From assembly GCF_000373785.1 (NCBI RefSeq), contig NZ_KB892377.1, positions 124,001 to 188,000 of the forward strand: 64,000 nucleotides of DNA, given 5' to 3'. The notes under the pieces are model-generated. The model ran no database searches, was not told where the DNA came from, and saw only the letters and a program-made list of their open reading frames with translations. This DNA is from Erysipelothrix tonsillarum DSM 14972 (GTDB taxonomy: Bacteria > Bacillota_I > Bacilli_A > Erysipelotrichales > Erysipelotrichaceae). The position numbers and the translations under genes were made by a program. This document shows, piece after piece, positions 9,048-18,231 of the stretch (position 1 is its first letter; each line of letters starts with the position of its first letter).

Positions 9048-9881
9048 ATGTCTCAGGTACATTGGTTTCCTGGTCATATGGCAAAGGCAATTCGCTTGAT
9101 TGAAGAACAAATCAAGGTTGTTGATTTTGTTATAGAATGTCGTGATGCTCGTGCGCCGATGTCGACTCGAAATCCTGTTTTGTCACGTTCAATTGGACAG
9201 AAAAAACGTCTTATTGTTTTGACAAAGAAAGATTTAGCTGATCCGAAACAAAGTGAAAAATGGGTCGAAAAGCTTGAATCTGAAGGAAATGTCGTACTTT
9301 TGGTGGATGTAATTAACGATCCAGTACGTAAAATGATTATTGAAAAGACGGATATCGTCTTAAAAGAAAAACGTGAACGTGATAAGCGACGGGGCATTCG
9401 ACCTCGTACTGCACGGGCATTAATTGTGGGGGTTCCTAATGTTGGGAAATCCAGTGTTATTAATAAAATATCTGCACGTAAGGCAGCAGGTGTTGAGAAT
9501 CGACCGGGTGTGACGCAGTCTCTTAAACTTATTAAGGTGACACAGGATCTCGAGTTGGTAGATACACCCGGTGTTTTATGGCCGAAATTTGAAAGCGAAG
9601 AAATGGGTATTATTTGTGCTGTGATTGGGTCGGTAAAAGATACCGGTTATCCGATGGCGTTGGTTACTGATTATGCTCGTGACTACTATATTCAATACAA
9701 ACCGGAAGAACTAAAACGTCGCTATGAACTGGAGTCATTTGATGATTTCTATGATCAAGTGGGACGTTATCGTGGTCTTTTGGGTGAAGGTGGCACCGTT
9801 AATGATGATAAAACGCGTGTTGCTTTCTTGAGCGATATTCAAAATGGTCGGATTGGACGCGTTACATGGGATCGCTTATAG
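9048..9881 (+). CDS. rbgA: Ribosome biogenesis GTPase RbgA (YlqF)
   Basis: RbgA is needed for late assembly of the 50S subunit. The 277-residue protein has circularly permuted GTPase motifs: TKKD (G4, 59-62) comes before GVPNVGKSS (G1, 128-136) and DTPG (G3, 172-175). The N-terminal WFPGHMAKA motif is characteristic. The ATG at 9048 lies 9 nt after AGGAG (9034-9038) and is preferred to the TTG just before it. The 3' end overlaps rnhB by 16 nt, the same order as in Bacillus (rbgA-rnhB). Confidence 0.96.
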   Translation: MSQVHWFPGHMAKAIRLIEEQIKVVDFVIECRDARAPMSTRNPVLSRSIGQKKRLIVLTKKDLADPKQSEKWVEKLESEGNVVLLVDVINDPVRKMIIEKTDIVLKEKRERDKRRGIRPRTARALIVGVPNVGKSSVINKISARKAAGVENRPGVTQSLKLIKVTQDLELVDTPGVLWPKFESEEMGIICAVIGSVKDTGYPMALVTDYARDYYIQYKPEELKRRYELESFDDFYDQVGRYRGLLGEGGTVNDDKTRVAFLSDIQNGRIGRVTWDRL

Positions 9882-10480
9882 ATGAATTTGAAGTTAAATA
9901 TTGGGAACAAGGGAAGCTTGTTGTCGGTATTGATGAAGCAGGTCGCGGACCCATGGCAGGACCATGTGTTGTCAGTGGAGTTATTTTCCCAAAAGGGTTC
10001 TATGATCCTCGGATTAATGATTCCAAACAACTCACTGAAAAAAAACGTGAAGAATTAGTTGCTTTTATCGAATCCAATGCATTATGGACTGCAACGGAAA
10101 TCATTCCGGTAGCGGTTATTGATCGGGATAATATATACCGAGCAACACAACGTGCAATGGAGAAAATCGCGATTGAAAGTAAAGCAGCAATCGCACTTAC
10201 GGATGCAATGCCACTTGAAGGCGTTGATATTCCTTTTGAAGCGATTGTTAAGGGGGATGCACGTTCCCTTTCAATTGCTGCCGCAAGTATTCTTGCGAAA
10301 ACAGTACGAGATGGTTTAATGAGGATGTATGACCTTGAATATCCAGAGTATGGCTTTGCCAAGCACAAAGGGTATGGAACCAAGATGCATAAAGAAGCAA
10401 TTCTAAAATTTGGGCGCTGCCCGATACATCGTCAATCCTTTCGTTTTAAAGACGAGACTCAAATATCGTTTGATATTTAG
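9866..10480 (+). CDS. rnhB: Ribonuclease HII
   Basis: RNase HII cuts the RNA strand of RNA-DNA hybrids and removes ribonucleotides misincorporated in DNA. The 204-residue protein has the active-site segment VGIDEAGRGPMAGPCV (Asp23, Glu24), then the conserved NDSKQL motif and a third acidic site in AIALTDAMP. The C-terminal KHKGYGT and HRQSF motifs are present. It overlaps rbgA and is therefore probably coupled to it. The last codons form a terminator hairpin, ending this operon. Confidence 0.95.
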   Translation: MGSLIDEFEVKYWEQGKLVVGIDEAGRGPMAGPCVVSGVIFPKGFYDPRINDSKQLTEKKREELVAFIESNALWTATEIIPVAVIDRDNIYRATQRAMEKIAIESKAAIALTDAMPLEGVDIPFEAIVKGDARSLSIAAASILAKTVRDGLMRMYDLEYPEYGFAKHKGYGTKMHKEAILKFGRCPIHRQSFRFKDETQISFDI

Positions 10481-10493
10481 GTCTTGTTTTTTT
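10454..10493 (+). terminator. Terminator formed by the 3' coding end of rnhB
   Basis: AAATATC (10461-10467) pairs with GATATTT (10472-10478) around GTTT. The outer bases AGACTC and AGGTCT extend the stem past a C/A mismatch, and eight Ts follow. The stop codon lies inside the 3' arm. Confidence 0.75.
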
Positions 10494-10520
10494 TATTGTT
10501 TAACTATAATTGGTGATAAT

Positions 10521-11249
10521 GTGAGAAATTATTTAAAAAATGTTGCAATACATTTGCGAGGGGACTATCCTAGTATATGTCGTTTCATTAATGAAGGGAA
10601 AAAGGTCCCTTCATATGCGTATAAAGGGAATTATACCTGTTATGGCGATTCGGATTATCCAAAGTCGCTCTATGATTTAGAATTCCCGCCATTTGTGATA
10701 TTTTATGAAGGGAACTTATCGCTTCTTAAATCGTCAAGTATTGCTGTCATCGGATCACGTAACCCCAGTGAATATGCACTCGAAATGACGCGTGCATTTG
10801 TGCGTAGCGTGAAACATACGCATACGATTATTTCTGGCCTTGCGTATGGTATTGATATTGCTGCGCACCGTGAGGCACTTGATTTTCAAAGCGTAGCTGT
10901 GTTAGGGTGTGGATTAGATATCTGTTATCCCTCAAGACATTACGCCGAATTGGCTTATATGAAGAAACAGCATCTCGTGATTACGGAATATCCCTTAGGC
11001 GTAAAACCGCAAAAGCATTATTTCCCATTTCGTAATCGGCTCATTGCTGCTCTTGCCAAAACGATTTATGTCATGAGTGCATCCCCGCGAAGCGGAACGA
11101 TGCATACCGTAAATGAAGCCTTAAAATTGAATCGAAGGATTGTGTGTCTTCCTCATAATATAAATGATATTACGGGATTGGGGTGTAACCTTTTAATTCA
11201 AGAAGGAGCCGAGGTGTTGACAAACCTCGAAGATTTATCCAATATATAA
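10521..11249 (+). CDS. dprA: DNA processing protein DprA (Smf), short form
   Basis: DprA loads RecA on incoming single-stranded DNA during natural transformation. The 242-residue protein has the Rossmann core IAVIGSRNPSEYA, then GLAYGIDIAAHREAL and FPFRNRLIAAL, with the SPRSGTMHT loop near the end. It is shorter than many DprA proteins and lacks the C-terminal winged-helix domain. I place the start at GTG 10521, because the in-frame extension upstream overlaps rnhB and its terminator and looks unlike DprA. A TATAAT at 10505-10510 suggests a very short leader, with GGTGAT just before the start. It precedes topA, as in Bacillus. Confidence 0.9.
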   Translation: MRNYLKNVAIHLRGDYPSICRFINEGKKVPSYAYKGNYTCYGDSDYPKSLYDLEFPPFVIFYEGNLSLLKSSSIAVIGSRNPSEYALEMTRAFVRSVKHTHTIISGLAYGIDIAAHREALDFQSVAVLGCGLDICYPSRHYAELAYMKKQHLVITEYPLGVKPQKHYFPFRNRLIAALAKTIYVMSASPRSGTMHTVNEALKLNRRIVCLPHNINDITGLGCNLLIQEGAEVLTNLEDLSNI

Positions 11250-11266
11250 ACTAAGGAGTGTTGGCT

Positions 11267-13321
11267 ATGAAAAATTTAGTAATTGTTGAGTCACCTTCAA
11301 AATCTAAAACAATTGAGAAGTATTTAGGTGAAGATTTTGAAGTTGTTTCTTCAAAAGGTCATATACGTGATTTAGCAACGACTGGTAAAGGCGGTCTTGG
11401 TGTTGATTTTGATAATGACTTTGAAGCAACTTATAAAATAAGTAAAGATAAGAAAGACGTTGTGAAAGAACTTAAAGCAAAAGCAAAAAAAGCAGATGCT
11501 GTTTATCTCGCAACTGACCCGGACCGCGAAGGAGAAGCCATTTCATGGCACCTTGCCAATGAACTTGGCGTCGATTTGGATCAAGATAATCGTGTTGTAT
11601 TTAATGAAATCACTAAAGATGCTGTTTTAAGCGCGTTTGAGTCACCACGTCATATTGATATGAACTTGGTTAAGTCACAAGAAACACGTCGTATTTTGGA
11701 CCGTATTATTGGGTTTAAATTATCAAAACTGCTCCAAGCAAAAATTAAGAGTAAAAGTGCAGGGCGTGTTCAATCTGTTGCGTTAAAATTAATTGTAGAT
11801 CGCGAAAAAGAAATCGACGCATTTACTCCAGAAGAATACTGGTCAGTTCTTGCATTTTTTGAAAATGAAGGGAATCTTATTGAAACAAGTGCAGAGCGTT
11901 ATAAAGGTAAGAAATTAAAACTTACCAATGAAGCTGAAGCTCAAGCTGTATTGGATGCTGCTCAAGGGCCGTTTACCATTACAAAACTCGAGAAGAAAAA
12001 ACGTAAGAAAGAATCAAAACTTCCGTTTATTACATCAACCCTTCAACAAGAAGCATCAACACGTCTTGGTTTCCCTGCAAAGAAAACAATGCGCGTTGCA
12101 CAAAAATTGTATGAGGGAATTCAAATGGGTGCAGATACAGAAGGGTTAATTACCTATATGCGTACCGACTCAACCCGACTCAGTAATATCTTTGTAGAGG
12201 ATACCAAAGCCTTTATTCTGGAAAATTATGGCAAGGAATATTTGGGAAAATACCGTCAAGGTAAAAAAACTGAAAATACACAAGATGCCCATGAGGCCAT
12301 TCGTCCGACAAGTATTTCACGTCGTCCAGAGGATGTTAAGTCTTACCTTACACCGGATGAGTATAAATTATATCGCTTTATCTATTACCGTACATTGGCT
12401 TCCTTGATGGCGCCATCCATTTCTGATTCGGTAAGTGTTGTATTCAGTCAAAATGATTATGATTTTAATGGCAGTGGATCCATTATGACCTTTGATGGTT
12501 ATTTGAGAGTGTATGAATATGAGAAAACAACCGATAAAGTTATGGGAGAGCTTGATGAAGCGAAAGCATATACAGCTCAAAAGGTTGAGAAAAATCAACA
12601 CTTTACCCAACCACCTGCTCGTTATACCGAAGCACGTTTAATTAAAGAACTTGAAGAACTGGGTATTGGACGACCAAGTACCTATTCAATGATCTTGGAA
12701 ACGATTGTTTATCGCGCATACGCAACATTTGGAGCTGTTTCAGAAACTTCGAAAACGAAAGTATTCAAGCCAACAGACCAAGGAATTTTAACGAATGAGA
12801 AGTTGCAAGAACATTTCTCTGAAATTATTAATGTTCATTATACCGCGAATATGGAAGATGAATTGGACCGCATTGCGGATGGTGAAGAAAATAACGTTGA
12901 AGCATTGCAACGTTTTGTAGATAAATTTTATCCATTGCTTGAAGAAGCTGATGAAAAAATGGAGAAAATCGAAGTCGAAAAAGTTGGCGAAGTATGTCCA
13001 GACTGTGGCGGAGAATTGGTTTACCGCTTTGGACGTTATGGAAAATTCATTGCTTGTGGTAATTTCCCAGAATGTCGATACAACCGTGCTTTAGATCAAG
13101 ACAAACGTCCTGAGCCAGAAAAGACTGGAGAAATTTGTCCAGACTGTGGTGAACCGCTTGTAAAACGCAAGAGCCGTTATGGTACCTTTTTTGTAGGATG
13201 TTCTGGTTTTCCAAAATGTCGTTACATTCAACCGAATGAAAATGCGAAAAAGCCAAAAACGAAAAAGCCTAAAGAAGCACCGGAAACGGAGCACGAACCT
13301 TTAGGTGAAGAAGTAAAATAA
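11267..13321 (+). CDS. topA: DNA topoisomerase I
   Basis: TopA relaxes negative supercoils by a transient single-strand break. The 684-residue protein has an N-terminal TOPRIM domain (LVIVESPSKSKTIEKYLG, later ATDPDREGEAISWHL). The active tyrosine is Tyr297 in GLITYMRTDSTRLS. Two C-terminal zinc-ribbon modules follow, with CPDCGGEL...CGNFPEC and CPDCGEPL...CSGFPKC. A Lys/Pro/Glu-rich tail ends the protein. The ATG at 11267, 8 nt after AAGGAG, gives the canonical MKNLVIVESPSKS start. It is 17 nt downstream of dprA and probably cotranscribed with it. Confidence 0.97.
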   Translation: MKNLVIVESPSKSKTIEKYLGEDFEVVSSKGHIRDLATTGKGGLGVDFDNDFEATYKISKDKKDVVKELKAKAKKADAVYLATDPDREGEAISWHLANELGVDLDQDNRVVFNEITKDAVLSAFESPRHIDMNLVKSQETRRILDRIIGFKLSKLLQAKIKSKSAGRVQSVALKLIVDREKEIDAFTPEEYWSVLAFFENEGNLIETSAERYKGKKLKLTNEAEAQAVLDAAQGPFTITKLEKKKRKKESKLPFITSTLQQEASTRLGFPAKKTMRVAQKLYEGIQMGADTEGLITYMRTDSTRLSNIFVEDTKAFILENYGKEYLGKYRQGKKTENTQDAHEAIRPTSISRRPEDVKSYLTPDEYKLYRFIYYRTLASLMAPSISDSVSVVFSQNDYDFNGSGSIMTFDGYLRVYEYEKTTDKVMGELDEAKAYTAQKVEKNQHFTQPPARYTEARLIKELEELGIGRPSTYSMILETIVYRAYATFGAVSETSKTKVFKPTDQGILTNEKLQEHFSEIINVHYTANMEDELDRIADGEENNVEALQRFVDKFYPLLEEADEKMEKIEVEKVGEVCPDCGGELVYRFGRYGKFIACGNFPECRYNRALDQDKRPEPEKTGEICPDCGEPLVKRKSRYGTFFVGCSGFPKCRYIQPNENAKKPKTKKPKEAPETEHEPLGEEVK

Positions 13322-13326
13322 TAAAC

Positions 13327-13413
13327 GAAAGCTGACAGTTAATTAAATTAGAGTGCATCTAAGTCGTTAGAATGCGGTGCATCGCTTATAATTTATTTAA
13401 AGTGCCAGCTTTC
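13327..13413 (+). other. Possible structured leader upstream of trmFO
   Basis: In the 125-nt gap between topA and trmFO, GAAAGCTG (13327-13334) is perfectly complementary to CAGCTTTC (13406-13413). Two GTGCATC copies lie between, plus a GCCA...TGGC hairpin at the 3' side. TATAAT at 13387-13392 has no good -35. No T-run follows, so a plain terminator is unlikely. I do not recognise an RNA family. Confidence 0.35.
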
Positions 13414-13446
13414 TTTGGCATCAAGAGTAAGATAAGGAAGGTATTT

Positions 13447-14736
13447 ATGAAACAACCTCAAGTTAGAGTTATCGGAGCAGGATTGGCAGGAAGTGAAGCA
13501 GCCTATCAATTAGCGAAACGTGGTTTTGTAGTAGAACTTGTGGAGATGCGTCCTGTTAAGATGACGCCGGCCCATGTTACAGAACACTTTGCAGAACTCG
13601 TATGTTCAAATTCATTTCGTTCGGATGATTTAAACAACGCAGTCGGCCTGCTTAAAGAAGAAATGCGTCGCTTTGACAGCGTCATTATGAAGTCGGCGGA
13701 TGAACATCGTTTGCCAGCAGGAAGTGCATTGGCGGTAGATCGTGTTGGATTCAGCCAAAAAGTATCAGAGAAATTATCAAATATGGAAAATATTATTATT
13801 TCAAATCGTGAAATGACGGCATTGGATGATGTCCCTACGATTGTAGCAACCGGTCCATTGACCTCTGATCATTTTTCAAAATATCTGATGGATTATTTAG
13901 GGCAATCAGAAATGTATTTCTACGATGCAATTGCACCCATCGTATCCGTTGATGGAATTAATTTTGATATTGCATATCGTAAATCACGCTATGACAAAGG
14001 GGATGGACAAGATTATATTAATTGTCCGATGGATCGTGATCAATTTGAAGCCTTTCATCGTGCGATTTTAGAATCTGAAGAAGCACCAATGCGTGACTTT
14101 GAAGATGTTAAAGTCTTCGAAGGGTGCATGCCGGTAGAGGTTATGGCGCGACGTGGGATTAAAACAATGCTTTTCGGACCCTTAAAACCTGTTGGTTTGG
14201 AGAAACCCGATGGCACCCGGCCTTATGCAGTTGTTCAACTGCGACAAGATAATGCTGCGGGATCGCTTTACAATCTTGTTGGATTTCAAACGCGCCTCAA
14301 ATGGGGAGATCAAAAGCGTATTATTCAAATGATTCCCGGTTTGGAAAATGCCGAAATTGTTCGTTATGGTGTCATGCACCGTAATACTTTTATTAAATCG
14401 CCGCTTTTGTTAAATCATCATTATCAATCTAAAAACCGTCCATCATTATTCTTTGCTGGACAGGTAAGTGGCGTTGAAGGATATGTGGAATCTGCAGCGA
14501 GTGGACTTGTTGCCGCATTAAACATGGCGCAATATTTAAAAGAAGAACCGTTGATTGACCTACCACAAGAAACTGTAATGGGATCAATGGCCCATTATGT
14601 ATCACATGCGAACCCTGCTCAATTTCAACCGATGAATGCTAATTTTGGAATTGTAGCCAATCGTATGAAAGATCGCGAAGCAATGTCGAAGCGTAGCCTT
14701 GCGCATATTGACGAATTTGTTGCGAAATTTGGATAA
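13447..14736 (+). CDS. trmFO: tRNA (uracil-5-)-methyltransferase TrmFO (folate/FAD-dependent)
   Basis: TrmFO makes ribothymidine at position 54 of tRNA using methylene-tetrahydrofolate and FAD, the Gram-positive alternative to TrmA. The 429-residue protein has the dinucleotide-binding start [21 protein letters not shown], then [11 protein letters not shown] and [10 protein letters not shown]. The C-terminal FAD contact region is [19 protein letters not shown]. The ATG at 13447 follows AAGGAAGG. The gene order topA-trmFO-xerC matches the Bacillus topA-gid-codV cluster. Confidence 0.96.
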   Translation: MKQPQVRVIGAGLAGSEAAYQLAKRGFVVELVEMRPVKMTPAHVTEHFAELVCSNSFRSDDLNNAVGLLKEEMRRFDSVIMKSADEHRLPAGSALAVDRVGFSQKVSEKLSNMENIIISNREMTALDDVPTIVATGPLTSDHFSKYLMDYLGQSEMYFYDAIAPIVSVDGINFDIAYRKSRYDKGDGQDYINCPMDRDQFEAFHRAILESEEAPMRDFEDVKVFEGCMPVEVMARRGIKTMLFGPLKPVGLEKPDGTRPYAVVQLRQDNAAGSLYNLVGFQTRLKWGDQKRIIQMIPGLENAEIVRYGVMHRNTFIKSPLLLNHHYQSKNRPSLFFAGQVSGVEGYVESAASGLVAALNMAQYLKEEPLIDLPQETVMGSMAHYVSHANPAQFQPMNANFGIVANRMKDREAMSKRSLAHIDEFVAKFG

Positions 14737-14758
14737 GACACTTCGGTGTCTTTTTTTT
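14735..14758 (+). terminator. Intrinsic terminator after trmFO
   Basis: AAGACAC (14735-14741) and GTGTCTT (14746-14752) enclose a stable TTCG tetraloop and run into Ts. The hairpin begins inside the trmFO stop codon. Confidence 0.9.
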
Positions 14759-14795
14759 ATTTGATTGGCGTATAATAAGGGAAAGAGGTGAGACT

Positions 14796-15686
14796 ATGGA
14801 TACTGATGCCATTATTTTGGATTTTATGCGACACATCGCAATTACAAATACATCCTCGGAGCACACGAATGATGCTTATTTGCGTGATGTCCAACAGTTT
14901 GTTGATTTTGTAGGGGAATCATCTTTATTGGAAATTAATCGTACGATTGCATATGACTATCTTAATATGCTGTATGATTCAGGTCTTTCTAGTGCAAGTG
15001 TTGCACGTAAGATTTCCACCTTGCGATCGTTTTTTAAGTTTTTACAAATTAATTACGGTGCTATCGATAACCCATTTAACCAAATAAAGATTCAGCATCA
15101 GGGACGTCATCTTCCTAATTTCTTAATGTACGATGAAATTGAAACGCTTTTGTTGAGTTGCGACGATACTGTTTTGGGTGTACGCAATCAAGTGATGATA
15201 GAACTGATGTATGCATGTGGTTTACGGGTCAGTGAAGCAGTCGATTTACAAATTACTGACCTTGATCTGACTGAGCGCACGATACGGGTTATTGGGAAAG
15301 GGAATAAAGAACGTCAATTATTTTTTTACGAATCGTTGGTACCGAAACTATGGTCGTACCTAAATCAATATCGTGTTCAATTGAAAAACGCTTCAGAAAC
15401 GCAAACCGTTTTCTTGAATCAACGAGGGGACCCATTAACTCCACGAGGGATACAACACATTTTAGAGGGCCAAGGTAAGGTCGCAGGTCTTCGCATGAAG
15501 TTGCACCCGCATATGCTCCGACATAGCTTTGCAACGCATTTACTGGACAATGGAGCCAGCCTTCGAGTTGTTCAGACATTGTTGGGACATGAATCACTGA
15601 GCACAACCCAAATTTACACCCATGTAAGCATGCAACGTGTAAAGGAAGTATACGATGAAGCCATAAAAAAAATACCGGTCACATAA
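14796..15686 (+). CDS. xerC: Tyrosine recombinase XerC (chromosome dimer resolution)
   Basis: Xer recombinases resolve chromosome dimers at dif. The 296-residue protein has an N-terminal SAM-like core-binding domain (about 1-90). The catalytic domain shows the first Arg in ACGLRVSEAVDL, the HxxR box HMLRHSFATHLLDNG, and LGHESLSTTQIYTHV with the nucleophilic Tyr. The position after trmFO is that of codV (xerC) in Bacillus, but hslVU and codY, which follow there, are absent. XerC and XerD cannot be separated with certainty by eye, so the symbol rests on synteny. Confidence 0.88.
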   Translation: MDTDAIILDFMRHIAITNTSSEHTNDAYLRDVQQFVDFVGESSLLEINRTIAYDYLNMLYDSGLSSASVARKISTLRSFFKFLQINYGAIDNPFNQIKIQHQGRHLPNFLMYDEIETLLLSCDDTVLGVRNQVMIELMYACGLRVSEAVDLQITDLDLTERTIRVIGKGNKERQLFFYESLVPKLWSYLNQYRVQLKNASETQTVFLNQRGDPLTPRGIQHILEGQGKVAGLRMKLHPHMLRHSFATHLLDNGASLRVVQTLLGHESLSTTQIYTHVSMQRVKEVYDEAIKKIPVT

Positions 15687-16042
15687 TCTAACATACTATC
15701 CGTGTAATTCTTACACATTGTTTGTGTATGATTCATATGTAAGAAGAAACTCTTACATCGTATGATTCCTCTTCTCCTTTATTCATATCCCCTTATGAAT
15801 AACACAAAATCATACAAATTCTTTCCCCTTATAAATAAATAGAAAAAAAGAAAAAGCAAATAATGATGCTTTTTCTTTTTTTTACGAATGATTACAAGAT
15901 GGATAAAATAAATATTGCTTGACTTGTGGTTGTATTAACGATATAAAGAGTATGTTATTTTAGTTTTACAATTATATAGGTTATACAAAAATCATGATGA
16001 ATTTGCGAAAAATCCAAACATGGAAAACATGAGCAGTTTCGT
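15687..16042. other. Non-coding gap rich in inverted repeats
   Basis: No supported gene lies in this 356-base A/T-rich stretch. It contains GTGTAA/TTACAC (15702-15707 with 15711-15716), then ATGTAAGA/TCTTACAT (15737-15744 with 15751-15758), two TATGATTC copies, and a terminator near 15850. The first two hairpins lack T-runs. They could be a processed 3' end, a small RNA or a regulator site. Confidence 0.5.
15850..15883. terminator. Intrinsic terminator downstream of xerC
   Basis: GAAAAAGCA (15850-15858) pairs with TGCTTTTTC (15867-15875) around AATAATGA and continues into a long T-run. The A-rich left flank would make it usable in the other direction too. It lies about 160 nt after the xerC stop. 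Confidence 0.8.
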
Positions 16043-16071
16043 TTGACATTCCAGTTTGTAATCTATATAAT
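16043..16071 (+). promoter_or_regulatory. Strong sigma-A promoter of yceD-rpmF
   Basis: TTGACA (16043-16048), 17-bp spacer, TATAAT (16066-16071): a full consensus promoter, with transcription expected to start near 16078. Confidence 0.9.
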
Positions 16072-16100
16072 TAAGTAGCGTTAAAGAGTAGGGTGAGAGT

Positions 16101-16610
16101 ATGAAATTTTATAGAGCTGATTTAGATCGGTTAAAATCACCACGTTTAGAAATAGACGAGGAAATTATCATCGATCAAGATCTCTTGAAAGGTTTTTCTC
16201 TATGTACTGCTTTACGTGAGATCTTCGCAGTAGGTCATGGTTATTATGACGAACATACTTCAAAACTAATTACCGATCTGACAATAGAAGGTATTATGAC
16301 AGTACCATGCGCCATTACATTAGAACCCTTTGATATTGAATTTTCAATACCAGTTGGTGATGTGTTTAGCTTCGAGAAACTCGAAGATGACGAAGTGGGT
16401 ATTGAAATTGAAGGTGAAGAGCTTGATCTTGATCCATATATTGTGGATTCTATCTTAGCTGCAGTTCCCCTAAAGGCAATCCATCCGGATCTTAAGGAAT
16501 ATCCAGAAGGAGATGGCTGGCAGGTTATGACTGAAGAAGATTATACAAAAGAGAAGAGTCAAGAGATTGATCCTAGACTTGCAAAACTAAAAGACTTTAA
16601 GTTTGATTAA
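16101..16610 (+). CDS. YceD family protein (DUF177), 23S rRNA accumulation factor
   Basis: YceD-family proteins are linked to 23S rRNA accumulation and are almost always encoded just before rpmF, as here (14 nt gap). The 169-residue protein shows the family features: [15 protein letters not shown] followed by an acidic strand segment ([21 protein letters not shown]) split here for description, and PLKAIHP followed by a C-terminal [11 protein letters not shown]. The cysteine pair often seen in the family is reduced to a single CAIT cysteine. Consensus promoter upstream; cotranscribed with rpmF. Confidence 0.88.
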   Translation: MKFYRADLDRLKSPRLEIDEEIIIDQDLLKGFSLCTALREIFAVGHGYYDEHTSKLITDLTIEGIMTVPCAITLEPFDIEFSIPVGDVFSFEKLEDDEVGIEIEGEELDLDPYIVDSILAAVPLKAIHPDLKEYPEGDGWQVMTEEDYTKEKSQEIDPRLAKLKDFKFD

Positions 16611-16624
16611 ATGGAGGTGAGACG

Positions 16625-16771
16625 ATGGCAGTTCCAAAAAGACGCACATCTAAAGCAAGAAAAAACAAACGTCGTACACATTATAAATTACCTAATGTGA
16701 CATTAGCTAAAGATCCTCAAACTGGGGAGTGGAAATTACCACACCGTGCAAATCGCGACGAGGTTAAATAA
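16625..16771 (+). CDS. rpmF: 50S ribosomal protein L32, zinc-free form
   Basis: This 48-residue protein starts [20 protein letters not shown], the signature of L32. The C-terminal half (ATG 16625, TAA 16769-16771) has no cysteines, where the zinc-ribbon form carries CxxC pairs. It is therefore the C-minus type, which does not need zinc. The AGGTGAG site lies just upstream. It shares the yceD promoter and is followed directly by a terminator. Confidence 0.95.
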   Translation: MAVPKRRTSKARKNKRRTHYKLPNVTLAKDPQTGEWKLPHRANRDEVK

Positions 16772-16781
16772 TATAATTAAG

Positions 16782-16804
16782 TCTTGGGTATCCAAGATTT
16801 TTTT
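16782..16804 (+). terminator. Intrinsic terminator after rpmF
   Basis: TCTTGG (16782-16787) and CCAAGA (16792-16797) enclose GTAT, followed by seven Ts. Confidence 0.88.
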
Positions 16805-16845
16805 ATGTGATAATATGGGAAAATTTGGGAAAGTGAGTGTTTAAT

Positions 16846-18231
16846 ATGAATCGTAAATCAGCCATTCTCGGTCCGTTGGCAGTGATTATTTCATTTGCAT
16901 GCTTGTCATGTGTTTTAGTATTTACGAAGTATATGCCGGTTCGGAACCGTTTGATTATTTTGGTTGTCGCGGTTATCGTTGCTATGGTCATTATGATTGT
17001 GACCAAGCGTCCGTTTTGGCGGTATTTGATTGCAATATGTATTGTGATTGCAAGTATATTTGTGTTTAGCTCTCAAAAGTTTGTAGATCAAATGGCGGAT
17101 ACTAAAGAATATGAATTAATTAAATATGATTTACTTCGCATGAAAGACCATGAATTACCGAAAGACCCACTTATTGGTCTTTATGGTGTTAAAGAGAATC
17201 ATCTTGAGGCAATTTCAGATGATTTAAAGAACGAAATGAATAGTGATCGCTTTAAAAAGTTTTCGGATATTGATGAGGTGGTTGCGGCATTTTACGATCA
17301 AGAGATTGATGGTCTCTTTATTAATAAAGCCATGCTTGCGAATTTGTCATTTCTCTACCCTGACTTTATTAAAGATACGATTTTGGTGAATAGTTATGAA
17401 TACCGACTCGGGCGAGATTCAATCGTTAAAGAAGTGGATGTACTTAAAGAACCTTTTACGATTTATCTGAGTGGTATTGATGTATATGGGGATGTTGTTA
17501 CGCGCTCACGAAGTGATATGAATTTACTGTTGTCTGTAAATCCCATAACCAATGATGTGTTGACTGTTTCAATTCCACGCGATACCTATGCACCTTTAGG
17601 CTGTGAGAATGGTGAATTGGACAAACTAACGCATGCTGGTCTTTATGGTGTAACATGTTCAGTTAAAACGTTGGAAAAGTTATTAAATATCGATATCAAT
17701 TACTACATCCGTGTTAATTTTACGGGACTCGTACAGATTGTTGACACGCTGGATGGTATCGATGTTTTATCACATTATGATTTTGTAACGGAGAATGGTG
17801 ATGTCTTTATTAAAGGGATGAATCATGTCGATGGACAAAAGGCCTTAGCGTTTGCACGCGAGCGTGATCATGTTGAATATGGTGATGTTGCCCGTGGTTT
17901 ACACCACCAAGAACTTGTGAAAGCAATTTTTGAAAAAGCAACACAAACCGAAAATATTATTAAAGCACCGCAAATTACAAGCCTAATCAGTCAAGTGGTT
18001 GATACAAATCTTGATGATGGAAGTATTTCAAAATTAATTTCAAAACAAATAGAAACTAGTGATCATTGGCATTTTGAGGAAGATTATTTACGCGGTGAAG
18101 GGGACATGCAACCCACTTACAGCCAAGATGGACGTTATAAATATTATGTCTATTGGCCTCATGAAGACAGTGTAGCGGCAATAAAGAAACAAATTAACGA
18201 TTTAATGATCGCAAATAAGGAGGGATCGTAG
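16846..18231 (+). CDS. LytR-CpsA-Psr (LCP) family protein, CpsA-like
   Basis: LCP enzymes transfer polyprenyl-linked wall polymers (teichoic acids, capsule) to peptidoglycan. The 461-residue protein has three N-terminal membrane helices (about 5-25, 33-50, 58-75). An accessory domain (about 80-200) follows, then the LCP domain with SRSDMNLLLSV, the VSIPRDTYAPL motif, and a C-terminal ALAFARERDHVEYGDVAR segment containing the conserved arginines. This arrangement matches streptococcal CpsA. Start ATG 16846 is chosen; GTG 16837 is also possible. It overlaps the next gene by one base (TAGTG). A capsule or wall-polysaccharide role is inferred from the family. Confidence 0.92.
   Translation: MNRKSAILGPLAVIISFACLSCVLVFTKYMPVRNRLIILVVAVIVAMVIMIVTKRPFWRYLIAICIVIASIFVFSSQKFVDQMADTKEYELIKYDLLRMKDHELPKDPLIGLYGVKENHLEAISDDLKNEMNSDRFKKFSDIDEVVAAFYDQEIDGLFINKAMLANLSFLYPDFIKDTILVNSYEYRLGRDSIVKEVDVLKEPFTIYLSGIDVYGDVVTRSRSDMNLLLSVNPITNDVLTVSIPRDTYAPLGCENGELDKLTHAGLYGVTCSVKTLEKLLNIDINYYIRVNFTGLVQIVDTLDGIDVLSHYDFVTENGDVFIKGMNHVDGQKALAFARERDHVEYGDVARGLHHQELVKAIFEKATQTENIIKAPQITSLISQVVDTNLDDGSISKLISKQIETSDHWHFEEDYLRGEGDMQPTYSQDGRYKYYVYWPHEDSVAAIKKQINDLMIANKEGS

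Noticed and set aside
10410-10520. Upstream extension of the dprA frame
   Set aside because: It overlaps rnhB and its terminator and shows no DprA-like sequence; GTG 10521 is preferred.
13372-13446. Upstream extension of trmFO
   Set aside because: The added 25 residues lie in the structured leader region; ATG 13447 has a good ribosome binding site and the family N-terminus.
15762-15842. 26-codon open frame in the xerC-yceD gap
   Set aside because: No ribosome binding site, no promoter and low-complexity product; not supported as a gene.
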